From G041200185 sp041200185 (GTDB lineage: Bacteria > Pseudomonadota > Alphaproteobacteria > BNTO01): a DNA stretch of 64,000 bases. This document shows, in pieces, positions 27,063-35,895 of the stretch; the first letter of the stretch is position 1, and every line of letters starts with the position of its first letter. The stretch covers positions 558,001 through 622,000 of the forward strand of contig CP165730.1 of the NCBI GenBank assembly GCA_041200185.1, given 5' to 3'. Below the pieces are notes generated by a model. That model was not told the DNA's origin. It searched no databases and saw only the letters and a program-made list of their open reading frames with translations. The translations under genes and the position numbers were made by a program.

Positions 27063-27598
27063 GCTAACCCTATCAACTCCCCAAAGCCGCCCCATTGTAG
27101 ATAACCGCCCCTTACGACGTCAAGAAGCGAACAGAAGAGAGGATTCGAGAAATGAGACAGTGTCAGTAGACAGTGTCAGTTTTGGTTTCTTCTTGGCTTC
27201 TGTAGACTCTAATCCACAAAATGCAAGCGTGGGTATCACTAAATGTCTGAAGACTCAACTCATAATTTTCCATTGTTCTAAATTAATACACAAATTATAA
27301 TAATAAAATAAAAATGCGTTTAGATGATATTATAATTTAGCAGAAATAGAATCACTCTGGATAAACTACGACCGCCCTTTTTTTTAAGTGTTCCCTCATC
27401 AGGAATCTCACTCATCATCACTTTTGAACCGAGTGAGGTGGTAGTGATAGCATCGCGAGAGAGATTTTGCTCCTCGAAGGGAGTTGATCTTTGTTTCGAG
27501 TATTAAGTCGGAAAGAAGTCAAGTTGGACAGAACTTGACTCCCTTTCTGTTTTGCGCTGCTATAAAAGCGGGGGAAGGGTTATTTAGGGGATTTTAAC
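27063..27598. other. spacer between gltX and the 27599 gene
   Basis: No gene seen. It includes a short tandem direct repeat of GACAGTGTCAGT at about 27156-27180, an A+T-rich block near 27290-27350 and the inverted repeat at 27517-27540, listed separately. A TATAAA at 27561-27566 could be the -10 box of the following gene. Confidence 0.4.
27517..27540. promoter_or_regulatory. 9-bp perfect inverted repeat upstream of a secreted gene
   Basis: AGTCAAGTT (27517-27525), six bases, AACTTGACT (27532-27540). The right arm contains TTGACT, a potential -35 box, but the spacing to TATAAA at 27561 is 20, longer than usual. It may be an operator over the promoter, or a terminator-like hairpin followed by CCCTTTCTGTTTT. 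Confidence 0.45.
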
Positions 27599-28099
27599 AT
27601 GAAGGAAATTTGTGCTGCGTTGGCATTGTGTCTCGTGAGCTGTGTAGCTGTGGCTTCGGATTCTAAGAGTAATTTATTCGAGGAGTTGCCCAAACCGGGC
27701 CAAAATGCCGAGCAAAGATTGCCACCGCTACGTGAAAAATGTTTAAAGAAGCTAGACGAAAGTGTGAAAAATTACCTGAAGCTGTGCGCTGATTCGTCCA
27801 CCGAACCGCTAGACGAGGTGAAGAATCTTGTTTCTTATTTCAGTCGTGAGACCTCTTGTTATCGCGACCGAGCTATGAATGGCCTTGAAATTCTTTCCTA
27901 TCAGCCATCATGGATGAAAAGAATCGCGCAATCGCCAGATAAGCAGGTTGCTGATGCCGGAATTAAAGTCAGAACTGCGGCCATGAGGATTGCTGGGGTT
28001 AACCTTTTTGCAGTTGGGTTTATCGCAGATCGTTCTGTAGGTGCTGTTGAGGTTGCCTTTGATACATTAACAAAGGTAATAGCAAGAGGTGAGTCATAG
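27599..28099 (+). CDS. secreted protein of unknown function
   Basis: Unrecognised 166-residue protein. The signal peptide is MKEICAALALCLVSCVAVA before SDSKS; AGGGG stands about ten bases upstream of the ATG. The mature part is helical, with four cysteines spaced in a way that allows disulfides after export (EKCLKKLD, LKLCADS, TSCYRD). No family is recognised. It is the first of four rightward genes up to 31976. Confidence 0.72.
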   Translation: MKEICAALALCLVSCVAVASDSKSNLFEELPKPGQNAEQRLPPLREKCLKKLDESVKNYLKLCADSSTEPLDEVKNLVSYFSRETSCYRDRAMNGLEILSYQPSWMKRIAQSPDKQVADAGIKVRTAAMRIAGVNLFAVGFIADRSVGAVEVAFDTLTKVIARGES

Positions 28100-28145
28100 G
28101 TTTTAGTCTTTTAGGCCTTTCCTTCACCCACTTCTTGTGCTCCTA

Positions 28146-28177
28146 CAAAAGATGGGGGGAGACACTCACATCTTTTG
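28146..28177 (+). terminator. hairpin after the 27599 gene
   Basis: CAAAAGATG (28146-28154) and CATCTTTTG (28169-28177) form a perfect 9-bp stem 46 bases after the stop. The T-run is inside the stem rather than after it, so termination is possible but not certain. Confidence 0.4.
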
Positions 28178-28321
28178 GTTAAGGTGCTGTAAAGAGTGGC
28201 TTGGCGATAGTCGTGTCTGCCTCTCACCTCGTTGCGTTGGCCTACTAGGCCTCCTGCGGCTGACCTCTCCTACTCTTTTTCTATTTATGTACCGACTCAT
28301 TGGATCTTAAGGAGGGTTTTT

Positions 28322-28561
28322 ATGTCTCATTCTCCGCATTATGCCGAAAGTCTAGCAAAATCTATAAAGGTGCAGGACTTCTGCAAAAAGACTCTAGACT
28401 GTTGCTGCAGGATGAAGGTCTCTCATCAAGCCTCAATGATACCTAAGGATCTTCCACCAAACTCCGCCACAGACGGCCCATCAAACCCCTTCTCGTTTTG
28501 GAGTAACATCGTTTCCTCATCAACCCAGAGTGCAGTAGGTTGGCTTATTCCGTCAATATGA
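28322..28561 (+). CDS. small Cys-rich protein candidate (79 aa)
   Basis: A strong ribosome site AAGGAGG (28309-28315) stands six bases before the ATG at 28322, which opens a 79-residue frame. The product contains CKKTLDCCC, a Ser/Pro-rich middle (KDLPPNSATDGPSNPF) and no signal peptide or membrane helix. No family is recognised. The ribosome site is the main reason to believe it. It could also be the leader of the secreted gene at 28674. Confidence 0.45.
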   Translation: MSHSPHYAESLAKSIKVQDFCKKTLDCCCRMKVSHQASMIPKDLPPNSATDGPSNPFSFWSNIVSSSTQSAVGWLIPSI

Positions 28562-28673
28562 GGAAGCCACACGAAGCCTCATTCCGCCATCCTCTCTGAT
28601 ATCAATTTTGTTTACCTTTTCTTTATCTATTTTTGGCATGACTTGAATAGAAAAAGAACGCACTCAATCCGCT

Positions 28674-29738
28674 ATGACCAAATCTGCCTTGTATTTCTTT
28701 TTCTTTCTCTGTTGTTGGGAAGATTCTTTTGCATCAAGCTATAACGGCGCGCATGTTAACTACGACCTGGCCGGCCAAACCAGCGCGATCGACGATGATG
28801 CTAGAAACGGAGTCAGTGGACCTTTAACAATATCAAGGGACCCTTTTGAAGAGCTCAAAGCATCCGCGAAAGCTTGGCAAAACCCTGCAAGAAACGAGGC
28901 ATCCGACGACTATTCTTTCGAAGCAGAAAAATTCATGGCCACTGTTGAGCAGTGCCATCAAGCCCTGGAAACATGCTGGGAGGTGGCGTTCAACAACTTT
29001 TCTCCCCAGCACGAAAACGCTTTCTTTGAACAAGTCAAATCCCACGCATGGATGGAGGATCTCCTCGCTCTTGCTGAGGCCTCCCAAAACCTTGCATCCT
29101 GCTTTTGTAAAACGGAGGTGCCAGCACTTCTCGAGGAGCACACGAAACAGAAAGACTTACCCGAATTCAACGAAAATGATGACGGTTTTTCGTCTTTACT
29201 GGATGTGCTAAACGCATGCTGCCGAGGGTTAGATCAATTTCTCCTCACTTTTACAGAAGCGGGATCAAAGACCTTTAGCAATTTCACAGCTCTGTCTCGG
29301 CTTAACAAAATCCTGTATTACCTTCACCTTTGGGATGAACGGTTTGCTCTTCTTTTACAAGAGAATGCGAATTCCCATTCCTCGGAGATGTTTCTTCTCT
29401 CACGTGAAATTCACGAAATGTGTCTCAAAATGCTTCCTCTGCACCATCTGTGGGTTAACTTGGAACTTCAAGAAGCCCTCATCAAACTTCATCAGCTCCT
29501 TAGCCAATCGCTGACTCAAACTTTCCCAGCAGATCAAGGCAACCTCACTTTTTCTCTGCGCGATCTACTTTTTTCACCGCAAGTCGGCGAAACCGGGTTA
29601 CCAATTACCACGCCGTCCGGTGCCCTTGTTGGAACAACAGATTCGCTCTACAACGTGCTGGCAGAGATCTGCGCCAATATACAGCATTTGTTGGATGGTT
29701 GGTTCCGTTTTCCTTCTAAGCAAAACGCACATCAATAA
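28674..29738 (+). CDS. secreted helical protein of unknown function
   Basis: Unrecognised 354-residue protein. The signal peptide is MTKSALYFFFFLCCWEDSFAS, with an unusually aromatic core. The mature chain is almost wholly amphipathic helix, rich in Leu and His, with several cysteines (EQCHQALETCWEV, ASCFCK, NACCRGL). No catalytic motif was found. No Shine-Dalgarno is obvious before the ATG at 28674. It probably belongs to the same lineage-specific exported set as its neighbours. Confidence 0.7.
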   Translation: MTKSALYFFFFLCCWEDSFASSYNGAHVNYDLAGQTSAIDDDARNGVSGPLTISRDPFEELKASAKAWQNPARNEASDDYSFEAEKFMATVEQCHQALETCWEVAFNNFSPQHENAFFEQVKSHAWMEDLLALAEASQNLASCFCKTEVPALLEEHTKQKDLPEFNENDDGFSSLLDVLNACCRGLDQFLLTFTEAGSKTFSNFTALSRLNKILYYLHLWDERFALLLQENANSHSSEMFLLSREIHEMCLKMLPLHHLWVNLELQEALIKLHQLLSQSLTQTFPADQGNLTFSLRDLLFSPQVGETGLPITTPSGALVGTTDSLYNVLAEICANIQHLLDGWFRFPSKQNAHQ

Positions 29739-30053
29739 AGTAAATTATATCCATACGAAGTTTGATAAGTAGTGCGCGATTTCTATTGTTAATTTCGACT
29801 GAAAATATCACAAAATGATGCAGCATTTATATCAATAATTAAAGTCAATAAAAATATAAAATTATAACATCTTTTGTACATTAATTAAACTATAACTTGA
29901 TTATCATTTATTGTAAATTTGCAAAAAAGACACAATAAACATTTATTAAAATCTAAAAGTAATTAAAAATATAATAAAAGTAACTTGCATAACTCATCCA
30001 TAACATGCTTAACTAACCCAAGGTTTTCACTTTTTCTTTAAGAGGAGTTTCCC
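29739..30053. other. very A+T-rich spacer
   Basis: No gene; the sequence is strikingly A+T-rich (roughly three quarters or more by eye), with many TATAAT-like words. It probably carries the promoter of the 30054 gene. The ribosome site is AAGAGGAG just before 30054. Confidence 0.5.
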
Positions 30054-31976
30054 ATGAAACATCTTTCTTACTTTTTGTTAGGCTCTTGCCTTCTGAGCTT
30101 TGCAACGTCGCAAGTAGGGCATACAACTCAGATCACGGTCAATTACGGTGACCCGAACCAACCTAGAGGACCCAACGAACTGGTTTTACGTAATGAGAAT
30201 AATGAGGCTAAAATTGCTTGTTCTTTAGTGGATTTACTTTTAAATAAAGAAAGAAAACTTAGAATTCTGGAAGATAAAATTCAGGAGATTGAGGACTTTT
30301 TAGATGACGGTGTCATCACGATCACCTTTGACGACGAGGAAGTTCAACTGAAACTAAGTCCAGAATGCCGAGACGCCCTCGAGGAATACCGTGATCGCCT
30401 CAAAAAATTTTACAAAGACGTTAAGCAGCTCTCTCAAAATGACTTTTTCAAAAACGAAAAGGTAAAGAGATTCTGTGAGAGTTTGTGCCACATTTATAGC
30501 ATCTACGCCGACGCGTTACCCATTAAGCCGATCGACTGGTTGAGTGCTGCACGAGGTTGTCAGACACTCTTCAAGAAGCTTGTACCTCACTATTCAGGTG
30601 GTCATGGCGATCCTCTTGCCCTTCGCTTGGAGCATGATCCGAACAAAATTATTGAAATCATTGAAGCCTGCCAACAGACGACAGCTTTAACAGCTAAAGA
30701 GTTATGGACGGTCTTAAATTGGTTTAAAGACCCTCTCGAGATGAACCCCGAGCAACAGACAATTCTTTCTGCAGTATCGAATGCCGTCACTGCTCAGGAG
30801 GAGCTCCCAGCAGAAGTGTCTTCTTCAGATGATTTTGACGATTTCTTGAATACTTTTGCTTATCCAGCAATCGCCTCAGAGCTGAGACGTAGGGAAGGAC
30901 TCATCCAGGGCAAACTTCACAGCCTGGACTTTGAACCTTTCCTGGAAGAAGAGCGAAAACGAAGAAACGACGAGGCCGTTGAATACCTTCAAAAGAAGAG
31001 AAACTCTGCCAAGGAAAGTCTCCCCACGAGATTTTGGCCAAGAAGTTTCAAGGAATATGTAACCTACCAATCGCAATCGGGTCAACCCATCACAATCGTT
31101 GTTATGAACGGTGTTGGTGACATAGGTTCTTACTCTGAGGTCAGTTTCACAACGCGTCTTCAGCCTCTTGAGATCGATGAATGCAACAGTTACTACAAGT
31201 CCGTTCCTGAGGGAATGTTTTTCGTTGAAAATCCTTACGATCCTGAAAGCGAAAGGGGTTATTGGCACTACGACAATTGTCGTGCAAGGTCGTTAAGCTA
31301 TGTACCCCAGGCAGCTCCCTCGCGTAAAACACTTCCCTTCCTTCTTGCAGAAGTACCTAAGGCGTCCGTTGATAAATTTGTTATTCCATTTTGTTTGCCG
31401 GCTGCTTGGATCAAAGATTTCTATCGTCAGCTGAAAGAAATAGGAGAAATTCTCATGAGATTTGATTGCACGATTACAGTTCAACCGAGACAGCAATTCT
31501 TTGAGAAAAAGAATGAGGTCCTATCCAGAACATGGGCAGACGGGAACATTCGAGCCACTATCCATCCTGGTTCAGTGGATGGTTTTTCTACCTTCCAAAG
31601 AATGGACATTGATATTCTCAACGAGAATGATGATGGCGAGTATAGCACCTTCCCAACGTTGGGTGATGTTCCCGAAAAATCCCCCGACAAGAGTTTTACA
31701 ACGGTTCAATCCTCCGTGGATTTTTTGAACAGAGAGAAGGGACAGCTAGCACCGCTCCTCGGCGTAAGTCCCGATGTGCTGGAGTTCGTTTATGTGACTG
31801 CCGAAGTTCCTACGGTCTCAGTTGACGAAGGTGGCCCCGCTTTTGCAAAGTATTTCTTGGGGAAATCCATCGAGTTAGTGGACCGTCCTGAGGTCCAGCC
31901 GTTACTGTTTCCTCGCAATTACAATCACGCCAGACAAGAGGGTATTGCTCTCAAAATTATAAAACCTGTCTCATAG
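30054..31976 (+). CDS. large secreted protein of unknown function
   Basis: Unrecognised 640-residue protein. The signal peptide is MKHLSYFLLGSCLLSFATS and the ribosome site GAGGAG is well spaced. The N-terminal third is coiled and acidic (ILEDKIQEIEDFLDDG, YRDRLKKFYKDVKQL); the part after about residue 330 looks more beta-rich (QPITIVVMNGVGDIG, FVIPFCLPAAWI, ATIHPGSVDGFS), suggesting a separate C-terminal domain. No active-site motif is seen. A good terminator follows at 31991. It is the last gene of the rightward exported-protein cluster 27599-31976. Confidence 0.78.
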   Translation: MKHLSYFLLGSCLLSFATSQVGHTTQITVNYGDPNQPRGPNELVLRNENNEAKIACSLVDLLLNKERKLRILEDKIQEIEDFLDDGVITITFDDEEVQLKLSPECRDALEEYRDRLKKFYKDVKQLSQNDFFKNEKVKRFCESLCHIYSIYADALPIKPIDWLSAARGCQTLFKKLVPHYSGGHGDPLALRLEHDPNKIIEIIEACQQTTALTAKELWTVLNWFKDPLEMNPEQQTILSAVSNAVTAQEELPAEVSSSDDFDDFLNTFAYPAIASELRRREGLIQGKLHSLDFEPFLEEERKRRNDEAVEYLQKKRNSAKESLPTRFWPRSFKEYVTYQSQSGQPITIVVMNGVGDIGSYSEVSFTTRLQPLEIDECNSYYKSVPEGMFFVENPYDPESERGYWHYDNCRARSLSYVPQAAPSRKTLPFLLAEVPKASVDKFVIPFCLPAAWIKDFYRQLKEIGEILMRFDCTITVQPRQQFFEKKNEVLSRTWADGNIRATIHPGSVDGFSTFQRMDIDILNENDDGEYSTFPTLGDVPEKSPDKSFTTVQSSVDFLNREKGQLAPLLGVSPDVLEFVYVTAEVPTVSVDEGGPAFAKYFLGKSIELVDRPEVQPLLFPRNYNHARQEGIALKIIKPVS

Positions 31977-31990
31977 GTTTTGACGGGATC

Positions 31991-32017
31991 TAGAGAGTGG
32001 TTTTTAGCTACTCTCTA
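31991..32017 (+). terminator. Rho-independent terminator
   Basis: TAGAGAGT (31991-31998), eleven-base loop, ACTCTCTA (32010-32017), then TTTCTTC. It lies 14 bases after the stop of the 30054 gene and before the convergent chpT. Confidence 0.7.
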
Positions 32018-32062
32018 TTTCTTCATGCCGGACATCATTTGTTTAACATAACTGAATACAAA

Positions 32063-32782
32063 CTATAACGAAGAGTATAAAGTGCATATCAAGGTGGCTT
32101 TACCGTATTTCTCTTCAGAAGATTCGACGATTAACTGGAGAGTGTGGTCTTTCAAGCACTCTTTGAGGAGAGCATAGTGAGCAGTCCACTGTTCCCTTTG
32201 AGGGGGAGTGTCGGAGTTTTCAAGGGCAGCCACGAGGTCGCAAGAGGGGAGTGGTCTCTGAGTGCAAAAAAACAGTTGCCATTCGCCTTTTTGACCGTGC
32301 AAAGAGACGCAATCTCCCTCTCTCAGCGCACCCAAGAAGGGGAATGAGACAAGTGCCACCCCCTTGCCAAGAGCATCCGATTCCTCCCCCATTTCATCTG
32401 GCCAGTAGCCATGCACCTTTTTCAACGAACATGCCTTCTTCAGCACATCGACCGAGCGGACGAACAACCTTTGCAAAGGTCTTGTTGTAAAAAAAATCCT
32501 ATAAAACTCCAAGAGGCAGGTTAAAGATGCTTGGTTTTGTTGGAGTAAAGCAAGGTCATCTGCTGGTATGAAGTTCGTTTTGTGAGCCTCAAGCATCAAC
32601 CCCAAAGCACCAATGGGTGACGCGAGATCATGACAAAAACGTGCACCTAGGGCTTGAAAAACAGAGTTAACCGGTGGGGGTTGAGGATGATCTGTCGCCG
32701 TCCTTTGAACGAGATTGGATTTGTGGTGCTCCACCCCGTAGCGCTCTGGAACGACTATTTCTCCCAATTCCGAGCCTTTCAC
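32063..32782 (-). CDS. chpT: ChpT histidine phosphotransferase
   Basis: Passes phosphate from the hybrid kinase CckA to the master cell-cycle regulator CtrA (and CpdR) in Alphaproteobacteria. The 239-residue product has the signature LGARFCHDLASPIGALG with the phosphorylatable His51, and the degenerate ATPase-like C-terminal half that mediates dimer and receiver binding. It has an unusually long N-terminal lead of about 38 residues before the helix, so the real start could be later. It stands alone, convergent with the secreted-gene cluster. It implies that the CckA-ChpT-CtrA relay exists in this genome. Confidence 0.85.
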   Translation of the reverse strand: MKGSELGEIVVPERYGVEHHKSNLVQRTATDHPQPPPVNSVFQALGARFCHDLASPIGALGLMLEAHKTNFIPADDLALLQQNQASLTCLLEFYRIFFTTRPLQRLFVRSVDVLKKACSLKKVHGYWPDEMGEESDALGKGVALVSFPFLGALREGDCVSLHGQKGEWQLFFCTQRPLPSCDLVAALENSDTPPQREQWTAHYALLKECLKDHTLQLIVESSEEKYGKATLICTLYSSL

Positions 32783-33683
32783 GAAAGTTCCCCATCTCCC
32801 TTCCCCCTCTAGAAGAGCCTACGCTGTACCGCGGTAAGGAGTCAAGAGCCTGAGGGACATTCAAACTATTGCGAAATGTCGAGACTAATTTGTTCTAAAC
32901 AAAGATTAAGTTTTAGATAGAATTACCCATCATTTTTTAATCATTGAACTAAGGTAAGGGTGTAAAATACAAGTAAAATATTGACTCTTAAAGAAAGCTT
33001 TTGGAAAGTTTTTGTCAACATTTTCTAAAACTTCCCACGGTTTTAACTTCCAAAAACATGCTCAATGAGAATTCTTATCCGCAAAAGTTGCTAATGGTGT
33101 CTTTGACTCAGTTCACCTTGTCTCTCTTCCCTGTTAAAACGGTTTTCTCATGAATTTTCTCCAGTCCTTGGTAACTCGAATCAGCTAGAATTTCGGTATC
33201 CTTGGGGACAAGGTGTTTTGGTTTTGTGGATCTTAACATCATGCACAGATCTCGGAAAAACATTGGATAATCTTAAAATTTTACGCACGTTTGCTATATC
33301 AATTACATCAACTTTTGATGACTATTGCCTATTTATTTCGATAATAATATTAACTTTATTTTATGTAATTTTCGGACCTTTTCCGAGATCTCCCAGTTTT
33401 TTGATATGCATAAAGCTCAATGCCGATTGACTCTATGTGCTGGAGAGAACAACAGGCATTCGAGGCATCAAGATGAAATAAGAGGCCTACTAACGTCATG
33501 CTTACATAGATGCTGTACCAACAAGGAGCCGGAGAGTATCGTTTTCGAGGCTTAACGAGAGCGTCCTTCAGTTTTTTGGGCTCATGTTCCTATCTCTCAA
33601 TTTGTTCCTTTTTCCTACCATCCTTGTCTCCAATGGGCAGATGTGGTACTTGAGAGCACGGTGGTCTACAGGAGAAGGATTCC
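32783..33683. other. 900-bp region without a supported gene
   Basis: No frame here has both a ribosome site and protein-like sequence. A 13-bp perfect inverted repeat AGATCTCGGAAAA (33247-33259) with TTTTCCGAGATCT (33379-33391) encloses 119 A+T-rich bases. The end carries the ribosome site for mutY (AGGAGAAGG near 33670). Confidence 0.4.
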
Positions 33684-34853
33684 ATGAAAACTCGCGGATC
33701 TTTGTGTTTCACCAAGCCCAATTCCCAGGAAGACCGGCGGGTTTTCGGGAATCTCTCTTTTAGGGAGATGACCTATGAGCTGTTAGACTGGTTTAGGATT
33801 AATCACCGCATATTACCTTGGCGGGTTTTGTCCCCTGGACACGCGGATCCCTACCTTGTTTGGCTAAGCGAGACCATGTTGCAGCAGACGACCGTAGCGA
33901 CGGTTTTGCCATATTTTGAACGCTTCCGGACGGAGTTATCCTCAGTTGAAGCCGTTGCTGCCGCATCAGAGGATCACATTCTGTCGTTGTGGAGTGGACT
34001 TGGTTATTACTCCCGTGCACGGAGGTTTCGTGAAGCAGCACAGCAATTGGTCCAAGGAATTTGGCACCAGCATGAAATCAAGACATGCCCCTCCTTTTGG
34101 CCAACGACACCCAATGAATGGCAACGACTTTCCGGAGTCGGCCCTTACACAGCTGCCGCAATCTGTTCCATGGCCTTTCATGCACCTGTGGTCCCTATCG
34201 ATGGAAATATTCGCAGGATTTTTATGCGGCTTATCGGAACTGAGGTCCGAAGTCGTGATTCAGATCAACAAGTACATGCCCTGGCTCAGATATGGCCTCA
34301 CAAAGTCTCGTCACCTGTTCCGTGGGGGGATTTCGCTCAAGGATTGATGGACCTAGGAGCCCTTATTTGTCGACCGCAAAGGCCCCTGTGCGAGACTTGT
34401 CCCTGGAAACGTCGTTGTTTATCGGCCGGGAAAATTTCAGCACATTCCACACTACAGACTACAAAAATCAGACCCCGGCCCCAACGTCGCAGTTTTGCTC
34501 TTTATCTCACGAATGAAAAAGGTGAGGTTTACTTCGAAAAAGAAACATCAAAGTTACTCCAGGGTCTTTTAACAGTTCCCTTTATTAGCGTTACATCTGA
34601 GCCTCTTCCCATCCCAACTTTTCGGCATGCCTTTTCTCACTTCGACTGGTGGGTAACAGTCGTCCATGTTCCTGTTACGGGAAGGCCGACTGTTCTCGAC
34701 AAACCTGAACTTCCCTCGGAGTGGCGAGAGTCGCTTTTACCGCATGGCGCAAACTTCTTTCCTCTCGGCCTCTCGGGTAAGTGGATCCCCTGCACCCAGC
34801 TAGAAAATTATCCGTTGTCGGCTCTCGTGAAAAAGATAATAAAAATCCGATAA
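33684..34853 (+). CDS. mutY: adenine DNA glycosylase MutY
   Basis: Removes adenine mispaired with 8-oxoguanine. The 389-residue product shows the catalytic Glu63 in SETMLQQTTVATV, the helix-hairpin-helix LSGVGPYTAAAI (149-160), catalytic Asp173 in VPIDGNIRR, the 4Fe-4S cluster ligands C229, C236, C239 and C245, and a C-terminal NUDIX-like domain (after about 265) that recognises 8-oxoG. AGGAGAAGG precedes the ATG. The N-terminus is about 25 residues longer than in typical relatives. Confidence 0.97.
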   Translation: MKTRGSLCFTKPNSQEDRRVFGNLSFREMTYELLDWFRINHRILPWRVLSPGHADPYLVWLSETMLQQTTVATVLPYFERFRTELSSVEAVAAASEDHILSLWSGLGYYSRARRFREAAQQLVQGIWHQHEIKTCPSFWPTTPNEWQRLSGVGPYTAAAICSMAFHAPVVPIDGNIRRIFMRLIGTEVRSRDSDQQVHALAQIWPHKVSSPVPWGDFAQGLMDLGALICRPQRPLCETCPWKRRCLSAGKISAHSTLQTTKIRPRPQRRSFALYLTNEKGEVYFEKETSKLLQGLLTVPFISVTSEPLPIPTFRHAFSHFDWWVTVVHVPVTGRPTVLDKPELPSEWRESLLPHGANFFPLGLSGKWIPCTQLENYPLSALVKKIIKIR

Positions 34854-35015
34854 TGCCTGTTAATGTAGCTATGTTTTTTTGAAGTATACAACTCTTTTTG
34901 TCAGGTTTACTCCTAAGTCTTTGCTTATGGAGATACACGTTCTGAGGTCTTCGCTTCAGCTACTTCGCTCTTTGGAGTATGCAATCTTGGAGACGCCTTC
35001 CATAAGCCAGTTTTT

Positions 35016-35044
35016 TTGCCTTTAACTGCTGGATTGGGTACAAT
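35016..35044 (+). promoter_or_regulatory. sigma70-type promoter of the cvpA operon
   Basis: TTGCCT (35016-35021), 17-base spacer, TACAAT (35039-35044), ending 30 bases before the cvpA ATG. Both boxes and the spacing are close to consensus. Confidence 0.6.
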
Positions 35045-35074
35045 GTCGCGTTGGATTCTTGTCAGGCGGCTCTC

Positions 35075-35893
35075 ATGGGTGTTTTCGATTTTAGCCTCTG
35101 TTTTTTCTTGTTGGTCACGCTAGCTGTTGGCGTGTCAAGGGGATTTATTCGAGAGGTAAGTTCTATTTTGGCGTGGATTTTGGCGGGAGTGGCGACATTT
35201 TGGGATATCCCTTTACTGAGGTCGTATATGGCGACTCATATTGAAACGACTCTAGTAGCGAATGCCGTTGCGGCTCTGGCAGCTTTCGTGATCGCCTTTA
35301 CAATCGTCAGCCTCATTGGGACGGTTTGTGCGAGTTTGGTGCGAGGAACGTTGATTTCGCCACTGGATCGCATGTTAGGAGCAGCTGTGGGAGTGCTGAA
35401 AGGTGTGTTTTTGTTGGGCGGACTGGAGATTCTTGCGAGCTGCTTCATCCCACGGTCATCAATGCCGAAGGTTATCACGGAGGAGAGCTTTCTGTCTCCC
35501 GCTCTTTTTGCCTTTAGTGATTGGTTGCGGCCTCGGTTACCAGAGGCCATTTTGTGTCATTTGGATCGGCTCCAACAGCAGAATGTTGCACTAGGGCCTT
35601 CCGCCCCGATTTCCCAGAGTTCCTCCACTGAAAGCCAACACCCTGAGGCCCCTGTCTCTACCGAGAAACAGGAAAGAATCAAGACGCAGGGTGAGTTAAA
35701 ACCGAAAGAGATTCTCGATGACGCTAAGGCAATAGAAGGGGCCTTCACGAAAGAACAAAACAAGCAATTAGATGAGTTTTTGAAAAATAGTTCGACGGAA
35801 TCGGCTGCGCCTGTTGTGTATGTGGATCCAGGCGAACAAAAGTCGGAAGAAGCTGGCGTCGTTGACAATGCTCTCGGCGAGCCGGAAGACTGA
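35075..35893 (+). CDS. cvpA: CvpA family membrane protein
   Basis: Inner-membrane protein of the colicin V production family; its biochemical role is poorly defined, but loss affects envelope stress resistance in enterobacteria. The 272-residue product has four hydrophobic helices (about 5-165), with VGVSRGFIREVSSILAW matching the family's GLxRGxxREV signature. The C-terminal ~100 residues are a hydrophilic Ser/Glu/Lys-rich tail not typical of the family. I use ATG 35075; a TTG at 35051 would add eight residues. It is first in an operon with the MORN-type gene and recO. Confidence 0.88.
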   Translation: MGVFDFSLCFFLLVTLAVGVSRGFIREVSSILAWILAGVATFWDIPLLRSYMATHIETTLVANAVAALAAFVIAFTIVSLIGTVCASLVRGTLISPLDRMLGAAVGVLKGVFLLGGLEILASCFIPRSSMPKVITEESFLSPALFAFSDWLRPRLPEAILCHLDRLQQQNVALGPSAPISQSSSTESQHPEAPVSTEKQERIKTQGELKPKEILDDAKAIEGAFTKEQNKQLDEFLKNSSTESAAPVVYVDPGEQKSEEAGVVDNALGEPED

Positions 35894-35895
35894 GA

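Noticed and set aside
27156..27180. Tandem GACAGTGTCAGT repeat as part of a CRISPR array
   Set aside because: Only two adjacent copies without spacers; no cas genes.
33218..33430. Short plus-strand frame as a membrane protein
   Set aside because: No ribosome site; its hydrophobic part simply reflects T-rich DNA inside the inverted repeat region.
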